From Andrena cerasifolii (Eukaryota; Arthropoda; Insecta; Hymenoptera; Andrenidae): a stretch of 64,000 nucleotides of DNA. The position numbers and the translations under genes are program-made. Of this stretch, positions 21,991-34,546 are shown piece after piece. Each line of letters opens with the position of its first letter. Position 1 is the first letter of the stretch. The notes beneath the pieces are model-generated. The model saw nothing but the letters and a program-made list of their open reading frames with translations, was not told where the DNA came from and made no database searches. The stretch is taken from positions 11,346,001 through 11,410,000 of the forward strand of contig NC_135121.1 in assembly GCF_050908995.1 (NCBI RefSeq), in the 5' to 3' direction.

Positions 21991-24900
21991 GATTTATCGT
22001 AAACTATGTCGGAGCGTGGACCGCGACTACGAGTCTGCGAGTGTCTTCATATGCGCGGCGAGTTGCGGATTCATGGAATTGCAAGTGGGAAATTTCAGGA
22101 AATAGCCACGACTCTCGTTGGCTTCCTGCTGCGGGTGCATAACGTTTGTAGTATGTAATTCTACCTGCACCCCCATTAGGCCGGACCACTCGAAACGCAA
22201 CGATTCCAGATGAAGCTTAACTGAATTTAGATGCAAGCACTATCGCAGCTTGCGCTTGCCTGTGGCTGAACAATCGACAAGAATCACAGCGGCGGTGACG
22301 CGCCGACAGGCCATGGCTCCGCGGAGGTGCGCCGCGGCGTTAAGCGGAAGGAACGTTGATTTATGAACGGTAGCCGCTCGCCGCAGCACGATGAGAGCCG
22401 TACACGAGTCCCGTCTAATCGCGACAATACCAGCTCCTCGTGGCCCTTTCCCTCCCGCCATTGTAAGATGACAAACGCCGCCGAGGAAGACGTCGAACAG
22501 AACGGCCACGCGGAGCGGCGCGGCGTCGCCCACGTGACGGAATCATTAATCCTTCTAATTGCCACTCGGGAGCCGCGGTGTGTTTTTCTTCGCTCCCGCT
22601 ACCCACTTCTTTCCGCTGCCCCGTCTGGCTACCGAAACGCCGCTCGTGGAGGACAGAGCCGACCCAGGGGGACGAAAACACGAACGGTGGCTTCTTTCGA
22701 CTCGATTGCGGCGAGGGGAGCAAGCAGGGATGTACCCGCAGCTTGGCAGCACATTCGGTCGACAGATGTAGGATTGTTTATTTGATTAGCACGGCCATTA
22801 ATCAGGAAGCCCGGCAGCCACCCTGAAACGGAGGTGCGTCCTATTAACGAGCTATGCCGGAGAATGCCTTTCTCTTATTGGAGTGGAATAACGGGGGAAC
22901 TGAAGACGAACGGAATCCACTGGCTCGCTCCGCAGACGGACAGATATGACGGCTTTTCCGTGGACGGGCGTTATTTCGGACCCGGCGTCGATCAGCTTCG
23001 AGAGATACACTTAACCGAGATAATCGCATCTTGGGATATGCTTACCAGTGTTCTAATTGTGTAAATCTTTCGACAAAGCTCAGCTTTCAAAATTTATTAC
23101 CATTACATCACTGTTTGATCAAAGAAGCCACATTTCGCATGATTCTGTTCAGATGTAAAAGAATCGCGCGTTGCATAGGACGCGAAAGGCGGGAGCGATC
23201 GTATGCCGTATACGCACGGCAGTTAGCGAGACGTCCGACTCCTCGCTAAGGCCATCCACAGCGTTCCCCACTTTAAGCTACTGTGCATTCTTCAATGGGA
23301 GGTGTGATATATGTTTCCTACGACCCGTCAGCCTCGGCGAGATTCGCGCGTCCCTTTCCCACGCTTTTTTCGCGACGTCCTTGTCCCGGAGCTCAAGGCA
23401 TGTTTACTTTATCGCCCTTCTGAGCAGCGACGTCTCCGAAATCGCTGACCGTGCATGTCGAGTGCAGCAGAAATAGGAAAGAGTGGAACAGAAATAGGCA
23501 AGTGGGTCGGATCGCCGAGCTGTGAAGGTAGACAGGTTTCGAGCGCCGAGGTAAGGTCGTCGAGCAAAAAATCAGAGGAAACTGGCTAGCCGAGGCATGC
23601 TTGGGTCGGTAAGGTCGCACTTGCATTCCTGTTCGGTTGGCATTGTGCGTTTGTAACTCAATTAGTGCTGTCTGCTTCCTTTAATTGCCGAATTTGCGAA
23701 CTTATAATTTATGCGTAAGTAGTATGTACTTGAGAAAGCTTCCGAGCGTTGGTTTCTCGGGCGCCAGGCGATGGGAGAGTTAGAGGAAGTAAGAGCGACG
23801 CGATGACAAAATGGTGTGCGCGTAGAGCTGGAGGAAGAGTGGAGAGGCGAAGAAGTGGAGTAGATTTCCGCGGAATTCTGGGAACGCGAGGGGTGGTGGT
23901 TGGTGGAAAACGGGGGAACGGCTGGTACAACTTGACCAGACACAAAGAACACGGGAGCACGGTGGTTAATGAGTCGTCCAGTCGGTCTTCTTAGCTTTCA
24001 GGATAGCGCGGCGCGGACACCGAGCGAAAGCTCCCTCAAGACCAAAAACCTGCCCTCTAGGCGGCTCTAGGCAGCTCTAGGCGACTCGCGGACCGAGAGA
24101 ATAGACGAGGGCAAAAGGAGGGAAGAAGACAGAGCGGCTGCTTCTGTGTCTGAAGCTTATATATCTGCCGGAACTAATTGTCCCATAATTCACTCTGTCC
24201 GGCAGCAACGTTGCTCTCTGCTTATCCACGACCGCTTCTTCTTCTTCTCCTTCTTCCTCTTCCTTCCTCTTTCGCCCTGAATCCAGCATCCCCACATCCC
24301 CTGTGCACGCAGCAGGCATTTGGCTTCTGGCTTGCGGTTCGTTGTCTTCTTTCGCAACGCGTGCACGCTCGCGGCAGCCTCTATTTCGTCTTCCTCCTCT
24401 AACGCGATCATTCTTCTCGCGCGAGTCCGCTTCAACGTTCTGAGCTACGGCCACGTCACCGCGTGGAGAGACGCCAGGAGATTAGAGAGTGGATGTGGAG
24501 GGAAATGCGAGTGGGTTAGGGAAAAGTTGAATAAGTGGGAAAAGTAGGTGGTAGATGAACAAGCCTTCGTTAAACTCTCGACACCGTGCATCGTCTGGTT
24601 TACATATCGCGGCGGTAACTATAACGTTGAAAGTTGGAAGGCCACCCGTGAGCGAGCTGAAATTGGTTTCGTGTGTTGTTGCTCGGAAAGCATCCCGCTT
24701 GTACCTAGCAGGCGTCAGATTTGCCGTAACTTTCTCGTCCCTTCGGAAACGTTATCGCGACACGTTACTTCCGTGAACTCGGCCAGACGTCCAGCGCTAA
24801 TGCACTTTCGTGGCTAACTGTAACACACGTGGTTCCTGCTTATCCAGAATGGCACTTTCTCTTCCTCCAAGCGGTTCCCCAGCCCCGACCAATCTAAGGG

Positions 24901-27900
24901 AAGTGTTTCCACCTTTTTTCCCGGCAGCGCAGCGGCCACGGCCGTGCCCCGATCGATCGGCTTACTCTCTGCATTCACCGACCCGTTTACATTAGTCAAC
25001 TCATCGGTCCATGTAAATCAAAGGCACGGGCGCTACGCGCACGAGACTCGGTGCTCTGCCCCTGTCGCAACGCAGGATTAAACACGCGGCTAGCTCCACA
25101 CTCTGCCCTTGAAGACGGGGCCCGTGACTTTCTCGAGTTCTCGGGAAGTTCAGACGACGGTCTTCCCCCGATGGACAGACTCGTCCAGAAGTGGACACGG
25201 CCGGACAGATACTCATCGTTCATCCGCGACGTATGAATAACGTAGAAGTTTGCACAGCGGGCGCGGGGTGGACGCGAAAGACCGAAGGAGGGACAGGCTG
25301 AACGCGGGCCACGTAGCTTTCATACATAAGTAAGCGAGACAAGGCTATGGGGCGGCCAGCTCCGGCGGAGTTTCAGTTTGCGCTGCAGTATTTCCTGCAG
25401 GAAGCCGCCAGACACCCCCAGTTCTTCGCGGGCGAACTTAGCTCGGCGCCGTCGCCCGTGAAAATACGAACCACGTCGACCGAGACGCTCCGCTCGTTCC
25501 TCAACGACGATCGCATATCGTCGGACCGCGAGAAGTCTGTCGAAACTTTTCCATCGATCTCGCAACCACCATGATTGCTTCCTCGATTCGTCTCATCTCG
25601 AGAGAGAGAGACGCTCGCGTTTTTAACCGCGAGTCCATCAGCGGCGCTCAGAGATCCGCTGCGGCCAATCCTTTCATCTTTCCGGAGCGAAGCACCGTTT
25701 CGTGTTGCACGCGCGAGGAATGCGAACGCGATCCTAATATCCGACGAGCACACCCCATCTTCCCGTCTACGTACATACATACATCCCGAACTACCTGTCC
25801 GTAGGAACCGCGCGTATATTCACCGCGGGACGGGCGTACGTCTTCGTTTCGCGGAAAGAAGACCCGCGCCATTCTCGCCAGTCAGCTTCGAAGGAAGACA
25901 ATGGGATTAATGTTCGCTCGACGCCTCCCGTGTCCGTCTGCCTTAGAGAGCTCCAACCGCAGGCCTGTCCGCCGAGGGCTCGTACCTCTTACACGGACGT
26001 CGTTTGTTTCCTACTTTGTTCTTCGACTTTCCCCGGCAACCGTGGAGCAGGTCTTCCTAATCGCTGCCCCGTGCAAACACCTTGTAGACCACTCCTACGC
26101 GCAGCTGGGGACGAGGGACAGGCAGTATCTCGTGTTTGAGCAGCTTATTTAAATCCGACGGCCTAATATTTTTCAATCCTTGAGTCCGAAACTATCTCTC
26201 ACTTTACACTGCTCACAAGAAGACACTTCCCCTGTTCATCTACCTTCCTCCCAAGCACCAACGCATTGCCAGCAGACGAAGTCGTATTCCTATCGATTAA
26301 TCGAGCTCGAAAGTGAATTAACAGGCAGCCATGGTTCCGGGTCCGTTTACCTTGCCAAGTTTCCAGACGAAATCTTACACCGAGCCGCAAAGTCTCGCGC
26401 TCTGATCCAACTGCGCGCGAAGCAAGCACGCGGTTACGCGCGGCGGCACAGTTATCGCTGGGAAATTCGGAAGAACCTCGGGGGTTGATCCACGCGGGGG
26501 GCGGCTCGCCCGCTTGCACACGGAGCGCGTTCGTCTGCGTTGTCCTCCGACGGTGCGAAGAGCCGCGGCGTTCCTTTCGAACCAAGACAATGGGATTAAA
26601 TGTTTGCTCTAGCCGTTCAGTGTTCGAGTGGTTCGTTATCGCGCGGCGTCGAATACCGCGAGATCCGCGAACTCGTTCGATAGCTCCGCCTCGCGAGATT
26701 GACGGCGGTAAACGATGTTTCCTCCTGGCAGAAGAGTCGCCCGAACGAAGCTGAGAAACTCTGATTTAGGCGACGTTCGCTGCGCACTCGCGGCAACTTG
26801 CTAGCAAGATGCTACCTACTCAGCATTCCTGTTTACGAAAACTCTGATTCAGGTCGACCGACGTGGGCGGGAAGTGGTAAAAGTAACGAAGCAACGGGAG
26901 AAAAGGAAAGCGGGGAGGCGAAAAACTCGTTGTCTCCTTATCGCCGGTAGGGTCGGGGGAAAAATGATTAGACGGGGAATTGGAAGTTTGTCGGCAATGG
27001 GATGCGCGCCGAGTACGGGCGAGTTTCGCAAGTTCGTGATGGAAACGTCGCTCGCGTTATTTATAGAGAAATTTAGTCCGAAAATGTGGGTGCATATTCG
27101 GGCGGCGCTAGAATAACACTTTGATTTGTTTCGACGAGGTGATGGAATGGTCGGTAGCGCGGCAGAGGAGACGAGAAAAGGAAAAGAGGTCTGAAAATTC
27201 TCGACGTTCGTAGCTGGTTCGAGAACTTTCTCCAGCCGGAGCGAAGGACTTATGGTAAAATCGAACGCAGAGGTCTGCAATTCGCGGCGGAAAATTTGCC
27301 TGCAGGTTTCGCGCGGATTAAAAATTCAACGTCTTTCCGAAAAAGCAACGTAGAGAAGTTGTGGGTGATATGGTCGACGAGCCAAGATTCACAGCGAGAG
27401 TGAAATATTTGCCGTTGGCTTCTGTTTCTGAGGTGTTCTAACCTGCGGTACTCTTTACGCAACGAATATCGCACCACACAAATATTTTACGTAAACAGGA
27501 TCGCTGCTTTCTACTTATTTAAAAGACCGGAGGCAAGGAGAAGTGGACAAGGAGGGTGGAAGGAGCCGCGTCCCTGGCAGCTTCCCCCTATACCGCAGAT
27601 TAAAGTTCCAAAGTTATCGAGGTGCGAACCAGTGCGTCTTTCTCTCCCTGATAAGAAGCTTTCTTCGGCCTGGCACCCGTCTACCGACCGCGTATATATA
27701 CCTACGCATTTTTCCACCCCTCTCGACGTCTGAGCTGCTGGAAATCCCGGACCGACTGAAAATCGCAAAGGAATAACTCGATTAATCGCTCGCCCTCGGT
27801 TATGCCCGAGCGAACTTTTCCGCGCCTGTTATTCCGAAGGAGTATCTCGGAGCGTGGAATCCGACACGAAACGAGGAAGCAAGGAGGCAGCAGAGGAAAG

Positions 27901-28810
27901 AAAATCTGGAGGACAAAGCCCGGTGGGAAGGACAGGCTCTTCCGCGTGCATCTTTAAATCCCGTCGACCATGAAAGGATCCCTCATTGGCAAAGACTGTT
28001 TCTCTCGATACACAACGTCTCTCTGTTGTGTCTCTCCTGCCGGTCTTCTGTTTTTACTTCCTCCTACCGATGCCCCTCCGCTTTGACGATCGCGGAGACG
28101 TCTACGGCTCTGTATCGAACAATGTTCGCTCGATTTCAAATCGATGAACGGCAAATGGAGTTTCCTGGTAACTAAGGAAAGATACGGCTCCATTGCGGGA
28201 GCGACGAAGCTTTTCCAGCGGCGGAGGGGGCGCGATTGTGCCGCTTGAAAAATAAGGATCCGAGGAGGAGAGTTGTCGAGGGTGGCCAGCGAGAGTGGTG
28301 TTCGGCGAGCGTACCGAGAGAAACACACACCCCCCCCCGTGCTATAGCCTAGCATTATTACGATGGATGGATCTCTCGGTCCGACGCGAAAACTATTGCC
28401 GTAATAGCGGCTGACAGCAAGCGAAATCTGTTAAGGTTTCGAGAGGTCGTCGATCAACGAGCGGATCGTTGGTTGGCCTGTATCTCGGGCCACGGTAGCG
28501 AGCGTGGGCGACGGTATCGGTTACTTCTCGAAGAGGACGAAGTTGTTGGGCGGCAATGAGATCGCTGGCTGAAAGATAGACGTGACCCGGGGCCACGCGA
28601 CAACTATGCCTGGCTTGGTGTTTGCCGTGTGCGCAACTCTCGCACGATCTCGTCAAGCGTGGCTTGCGAACAGCCCGCAGTGGGCGCTCGCTCTGCTGAA
28701 TTAACTAACGCCGCCTCTAATATTCCGGCCTGCGAGCTGCCGCCAACTTCCCTCCACTCGTTAGAAACTATGGCGGTCGCCATGTCTGAACGACGATTCT
28801 CGGACAGCGA
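21991..28810. other. Long GC-rich non-coding stretch
   Basis: Nearly 7 kb of CpG-rich sequence without a transposon or recognisable gene. Minor repeats are a three-copy CTCTAGGCRR unit (24054-24084) and a CTT-rich tract (24232-24272). A 75-codon frame at 25347-25574, starting MGRPAPAEFQ, looks somewhat protein-like (FALQYFLQEAARHPQFF) and has a good start context, but it has no known domain and I do not call it. This is the longest transposon-poor interval of the window. Confidence 0.4.
24232..24272. repeat. CTT-rich microsatellite
   Basis: A pyrimidine tract of CTTCTTCTTCTTCTCC type with interruptions. It is a simple-sequence repeat with no other feature attached. Confidence 0.7.
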
Positions 28811-29721
28811 AATTTCTTAAGTCCGCGCGAAAGTGTGTTATGTGTGTTAAATATCTCAAAACATATGATAGATATTAACAGAAATTTTGGATATATGATG
28901 AAGAATAACATTTCGAATACACACATCCATATCCTAGCAGTATAGATACACAATAGACATGCATGTTGAAGAAAATAACTTTTCGATACCCTAAAGTAAC
29001 TTTTCCTTACTGATTTAAAATTGCAATATAAATACTCCCTTTGCAAGTACGTGTTTTCTCTATTTTTTAATATTTAATCTGGCCATTTTTAAAGTAATTC
29101 TGATCGTTACTTATCACTTTTAAGTGTCTCGTTAATAAGAATTTATAATTTAAGTTCAAAAACCTGGTCGGGGGCGATTGTAACATCGGCAGTCGGGGTC
29201 GGTTGTACCGGGGCAGAACGTAATAGTGACAAAGAAGATTAATAATATTGTCTTGTTTGCGTGGAATCATATAGCACAGCACAAGCACACCAAATAAAAA
29301 ATGGGTGCAATGTACTGAATGTAAAGATTGATCACACGAAGAATACACCAGCCAAAACGTTTTCTATTTCTGCCACAATGGCGACACCGCATAATTGGTT
29401 ATAAATTTTACTTTTTTCACTTATTATTATAATTAAAATCAATCAATATTTTAATTTTATAAAGTTAAATTTGTGCTACTATCGACTCCGTGCAGTGTTA
29501 CAACCGACCCGGGGTCAGGGATGATTGTAACACTTTCTCCGCTTCTCATTTTTTATTAATAACCGCAACATTACTTGACATACAGCGAAACTGTTGTGGC
29601 TCAAATAACGTCAGATAAGTAAGTAACATTTTCGTAAAAAAAAAAACTGTTGTTGTAACTGGATTAATTTTTGCGTAAGCGTATTTCAAAGTCAAAGTGT
29701 TACTACCCCCTGTCTACCCTA
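28811..29721. mobile_element. AT-rich island, Tc1/mariner-like debris
   Basis: The island ends at a TA dinucleotide (29720-29721). Read inward from there the end is GGGTAGACAGGGGGTAGTAAC, similar in style to the mariner-like MITE at 57.9 kb. Inside, GGGGTCGGTTGTACC (about 29194) and GTTACAACCGACCC (about 29498) form an inverted pair, and GATTGTAACA occurs twice (about 29177 and 29523). No left terminus and no transposase motif were found. The TA-targeting assignment is tentative. Confidence 0.4.
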
Positions 29722-32700
29722 CGCGAAAGGGGCCCAAGAGCGACCTATCGGCGTACGTAACTGACACCGGTTATTAATTGGCTCATCGTGGGCGCTAGGA
29801 CGCGATCAGAACGAACGACATAGGGGGAATGGAGCGTGTAATTACTCCGATGGTCGATTCCAGGGCGATTCGGGCCCCGGTGCTCTAATAAAGACGCAGA
29901 CCGTGCGACGGGTGCTCCCTCGCAGCCCTTGCCCGCCACGGGAAACGTCTTATTTTGGGAAAAGGTGCCATGTGGTAAACTGGTTGCTGCGACTCGATCC
30001 CACTTATCCACCTCTCCATAAAGACATTAACACGCGAAACCGGCAATTACGCGGCGACTAGACGACCAGCCCGAGAAAGAAGCTCGGCTGTGTGCGCCGT
30101 GGCTCACGGCTGGATAAACGCGACACCGATACCCACCACTTTCACGCTGATAAAACTCCGCTGCCGTTTGCGTGTCCCACGGGCCCCGATGGGGAGTGTC
30201 TGTTATCGACGCTCACGCAACGCGTATTTATTAAGGGCGTACGCTCAGCCCTACCCCGCACCCCGAATCGCACGTTTTCCACGAAATGCAAACGATTTCG
30301 ACACAGTAGTATGCGAACAACGGAGTTCGTGTCTCGAGGACCAGGTCCTATCCCCTCGACCCCTTTTTCACTCTTTCATTCTTTCCCTCTTTCTCCCTTT
30401 CCCTCTGTCCCTCTCACCTTTTTATTACCAGCCGCCGGATGGTTCGCGTGCGTACGAGCACCAGCATCGGGCGTAATTAAGTGATTATCTCATCCGGAGT
30501 AGACACATCGGTCGTTGCACATCGCGTTTCAATTGCGGAGAGAGGCCAATAAAAGGCTGCGTTTTTGTTCCGGCCGTTCCCCGTTGTATCGACCTACGCG
30601 CTCCTCCCTTCCCTTTTTCTCTGGCACCCCTCCCGCCCCTTCGTTTCGTTCCCTTCTATTTTCCGACCCTCCGCCGGTTCCTTTCAAGCTAGATACCTCT
30701 CCGCGGATTCTAATTCCTTTTTTACGCAGCTCCCTCGTGAAACGAAGATAACGCGGCTGCCCCGGCGTGCGCTGTAACGGATTACAACGGCTGAGAAGAA
30801 ATATTATTTCGCCCGTGCGGAAACGTCCATGCCGGAATTCCAATTACCGCGGGGCGTTATTATTTCGCCGGGGATATCGTGCGCCGGCTCCAGACGGAAC
30901 CCTAGAGTTCCCCGAGCTCTCTTCCTTTCCTCGACGAGGAGCCTGGCCGAGAGTTGTTCGTTGTAAAATTAATACTCGCTAAAAGCTCGGTGGTAACAAC
31001 CACTTAAATGGAGTGACCCTTCAGTCTGCGGAGTAACTACCTTACTTCGTTGTGGAAGGTACACTTACTTCATTCCCACGAAACATTGTGTGTTCTACTT
31101 GCTTTCGCGATACTTATTCCGTCGCGGAGAGCAGCGTGCACTGTCGAAAGGCGCGTTACGCAGCCTCTTCGAGGAAAGAAAAAGGCAGTCTCTCCTCGAT
31201 TGTGGGTTACCCGGTCGGCTGGTAGGTGCAGTCGGACACAGCCTCGGAGCAATATCCCGCCGTTTAAGCGAGAGATATAACGCCTTTACGGGACAATAGC
31301 TCGGACAACAGCGGCCCCGAGGATCCCATTAAAATTTTTCTGGACCGACGCCTCGTCATCGGCTGGCGGGGAGATCGTCGGCCAGGATCGGACCGAGGGG
31401 GACTCGCCTCCTTTATCTCGATCATCTCGCTTCCGAGATAGTTTCTCCGCCTATTCGCGCCGCGGCTACCGATCCTCCGCTTTCGATCAAAGATACAGAC
31501 TCCGACAAATTGCGCCCCGAGCTGTGCAGACCAAGTAGACGTCGGAGAGGCAGCCAACAAGGAACCTGATAATGTCATTATCGCCTTACGGAGCCCTGTC
31601 AAATTCACCTCGTCGCTGCAAAACAGCCGGTGTGCTCCTCTCAGCGCGTAAAACCAGTCGAACATCGAAACTCGAATTTTTCACCGCGGTGTCCCTTTCC
31701 TGCTCCGTCTGCTAGAATAAGCGTGTTACCCGTAACGGGGTCCTGTCGCCTACTCAGACCACATTTTCCCCCGAGAAATCGGTGCTGCGGAGGGACCGGA
31801 GGCAGCAGTCGCAGATTTTAACGACACACTCCGCTGGAGGAAAAACGAGAACGCTCCTCGAACTATCCGCACGGAAACGCGCGGGTCCTTTGACGCTCGC
31901 GTGCTCGCCACGCTCGAGATCGCGCGATACCTACATGATTTTATGCGCCGTGATAAGGCGACCGCCGGGGAAATTCGATTCCAAAACTGCGTCGCGTCTC
32001 CGTGCAACGGAGCATTGATCTTGCTAGGCGCGCGTGACGCGCGGGGGTCTCCCTCCGTTCAGGCAGGTGAAACGCTTTCCTCGAGGGTATTTCCTTGGGA
32101 ATGTGATCTGTCGCGGTGGCACATGGACTGCGATGACACTTTGTGGAACAGTTTAAGATGATTTAATTACGCATTCTTCTTGGTGGACCGTACGAAAGGC
32201 GAGGGTAGCTCTGGGCTTGCACTCGGAAAAGCGTGAAAGGAGTTTGGAAACAACGAAACCGAAGGGCTACCTGGGGCTACTCTTTTCCGGATCCACGGGA
32301 AGCCGACCATTTCCCATGAAAAAAAAAAAACTAAACGATAGTCACGTAGGAAACAGGAGGTGCGCGGAAGTTGCTGGTAACAGGAAATCTGATCGATTAA
32401 ATCTGTCCGTCGTTAATCGACCGAACGTTCGTTCACTGGTCAATGTTCGCTCTGCGGAATATCCTTCCTGAAACGGATCGGCGTACCGGCGCGAACTTCC
32501 TTCCGATCCGTGAGCAGGTTGTTGCCGACGGAAGGAGATCCGAGAAACGAGAGATCGGACGCGTCCAGCTGCGTGGGAGGGACGAGGAGAGGGATTCCGG
32601 CTGGATAGCAGCACGGAGAGGAAACTGAGGCACCCGAGAGAGAGAGAGAGAGAGAGCCCGCGGTTGTACGCCCGCCATATGTCACGAGGTCCTTACGTAG

Positions 32701-33780
32701 GTATCCTGGACGTATCTTATCTTCCGCTTATAGCCGCGAGGGTAATCCGAGCGGAAGACAAACGTGCACGAAATAAAATCCGGACCGGTTCCACGGGACT
32801 TCCTTACCCTCTCTTTTACCTCTGGACCTGCCGCGCGAGCAAACGTTCCATAGCCCTCGGAATTATGAGCTCCCGTCACACGTCACCTCGCGACGCGACG
32901 CGACACCCCGAGCAACTCTGAAATCGAGTGCGGAGCAAGCTGGAGCCAGTGCACCTCGAAACCTTCTCTATTCAGCTGTCTCGGGGAGAAGCATTTGGTT
33001 CGCAGCGAGTGGCTCGCCGGTCCCGAATCGCTCGTGTTCAAATTATCTGACGCGCGTTGCTGCATGCTTGCACGCAAGGTGTCCCGAACGGTCTCCATTA
33101 TTAACCGAGGGTAGATGAGAAAGTCAGAGATCCCGATCGGGCCAGGGTACACGAAAGATCTGCTACGTGAAACTACCGGCTAGGAACCGGTTAGATTCGA
33201 GACAGTTCCTACGATCTCGGCCCTTAAATCTGTGCCGGTGATAGCGTCGCCAAGGAGCAGCTCGTAGAATACGAAATCACGGGTCAGAGTAGAGTAGAAG
33301 GGCCGCTACGGGTTGCGACACTTTTCTGCCCGCTCTCGAGTCCCCTGGCCAAAGATCAAAAACCGCGACGGCGTGTTTCCCTCGGCACCTAACGAGAACA
33401 GGATGTTATCGATGCATCTCATTACCATGAACAAGCGGCACGGCCGGGCCTGTCGTTCCCTCGGTCGAAATTTGTGCGGCCGACACCTGTTCGTGTCGTG
33501 GCCACTGGGTTCACGGGCCGAACTTTCGAATCCTCCGGTTCGAAACACGCGCGCGCGCGGCCTGGGAAGCACGGCTATGTAATTGGCGCCTGCAACAATT
33601 CGGGCACGGAGGTTCTCGACGCGTGACCAATCGGTTAGTGGCGTGCAAATCGCGTTACGATTACCTGTGCTTCTTCTGAGACTGTCGGACACCTTTATGG
33701 GATCGATACATCCTGGCGAAACTTTGCCACGGAATAAGTTGCACGTTGAGACAAAACTCACCTTGGACTATTCGGTTCAC
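29722..33780. other. GC-rich non-coding DNA
   Basis: CpG-rich sequence with short overlapping frames on both strands. It holds a (GA)n run at 32636-32656 and an A11 run near 32320. No gene, RNA or long inverted repeat is seen. Confidence 0.45.
32636..32656. repeat. (GA)n microsatellite
   Basis: A perfect GA dinucleotide run of 21 bases. Simple repeat only. Confidence 0.9.
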
Positions 33781-34440
33781 CATAAAAAAAAATCAGGTCT
33801 AGGTTAGGTGATACCATTCTTATTTTGAAAATTATGCAAGTATCGGTATTATTATTATTACGTCTTGATTGCACTATTTTACATACATACCGCAAACTGG
33901 GGGAAGATTGGCATGTTTTTGGAACATTTTGCTATATAATATAAAAATTAACATTTTTACATTTGCTTTAAGTATCCTATCATAACATTGCATCTTTTGT
34001 GAATGCACTACAAGTGTCAAAATGCATAAAAATTTTGTCCTTATCCTTCTTTAATACATGTTAAATACCTGCCGATGTTACCCCGTAACCGGGTCACATC
34101 ATATATAAATAGCACTAAAAAATACGCGACGGAACATTTCCTAATAAATTGTGCGACTAGCATCCCGAACGCAGCGGCTTTTTGTAATTTTCGTAAAGAA
34201 CGCGACTGGCTGATTTCAAGTCATTTGGATTCGTGGTTATTTATTGATGACTGGGTAATTTTTTCACCCCCTCGGGCTTAATTTTTTTTTTAAATATTAT
34301 ATTGTCATCCAACTACGCACCCCTGCAAACATTCATGACAATTGGATAGTTGGAAGTGGGTTAAATTTGAGTTTCCAAATTTCAACCATACATACATTAA
34401 ACATCGAAACAAACATACAAACAGAGGATCGAAGCTGAAT
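33781..34440. repeat. AT-rich island, unassigned
   Basis: An AT-rich block with no recognisable coding motif or terminal repeat of its own. It leads into the hAT-like end at 34546 and may be the interior of that element. No matching left end with an 8-bp duplication was found. Confidence 0.35.
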
Positions 34441-34546
34441 AAAATCGTTTAAAAACTACTCCTTATTCTCGAATAACTTCGTTTTATTCGCAATTCTTAT
34501 TCGAAATTATACGAATAAAAATTTATTCGGATAATGCCCAACTCTG
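34441..34546 (-). mobile_element. Lone hAT-like terminal end with ATTCG repeats
   Basis: Read inward from 34546 the sequence begins CAGAGTTGGGCATTATCCG, a hAT-style start (CAGRG). At least five AATAA/ATTCG-type words follow within 80 bp, as often seen in subterminal regions where hAT transposases bind. The partner end was not found, so boundaries to the left are unknown. A similar ATTATCCG plus ATTCG arrangement occurs at 61.81-61.89 kb. Confidence 0.45.

Noticed and set aside
25347..25574. 75-codon frame starting MGRPAPAEFQ with good start context
   Set aside because: The protein looks plausible in its first third, but there is no known domain, no splice context and no other support.
33793..33806. 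CAGGTCTAGGTTAGG as the left hAT end or telomere-like repeat
   Set aside because: It does not match the CAGAGTTGGGC end at 34546, lacks an 8-bp duplication partner, and contains too few TTAGG units.
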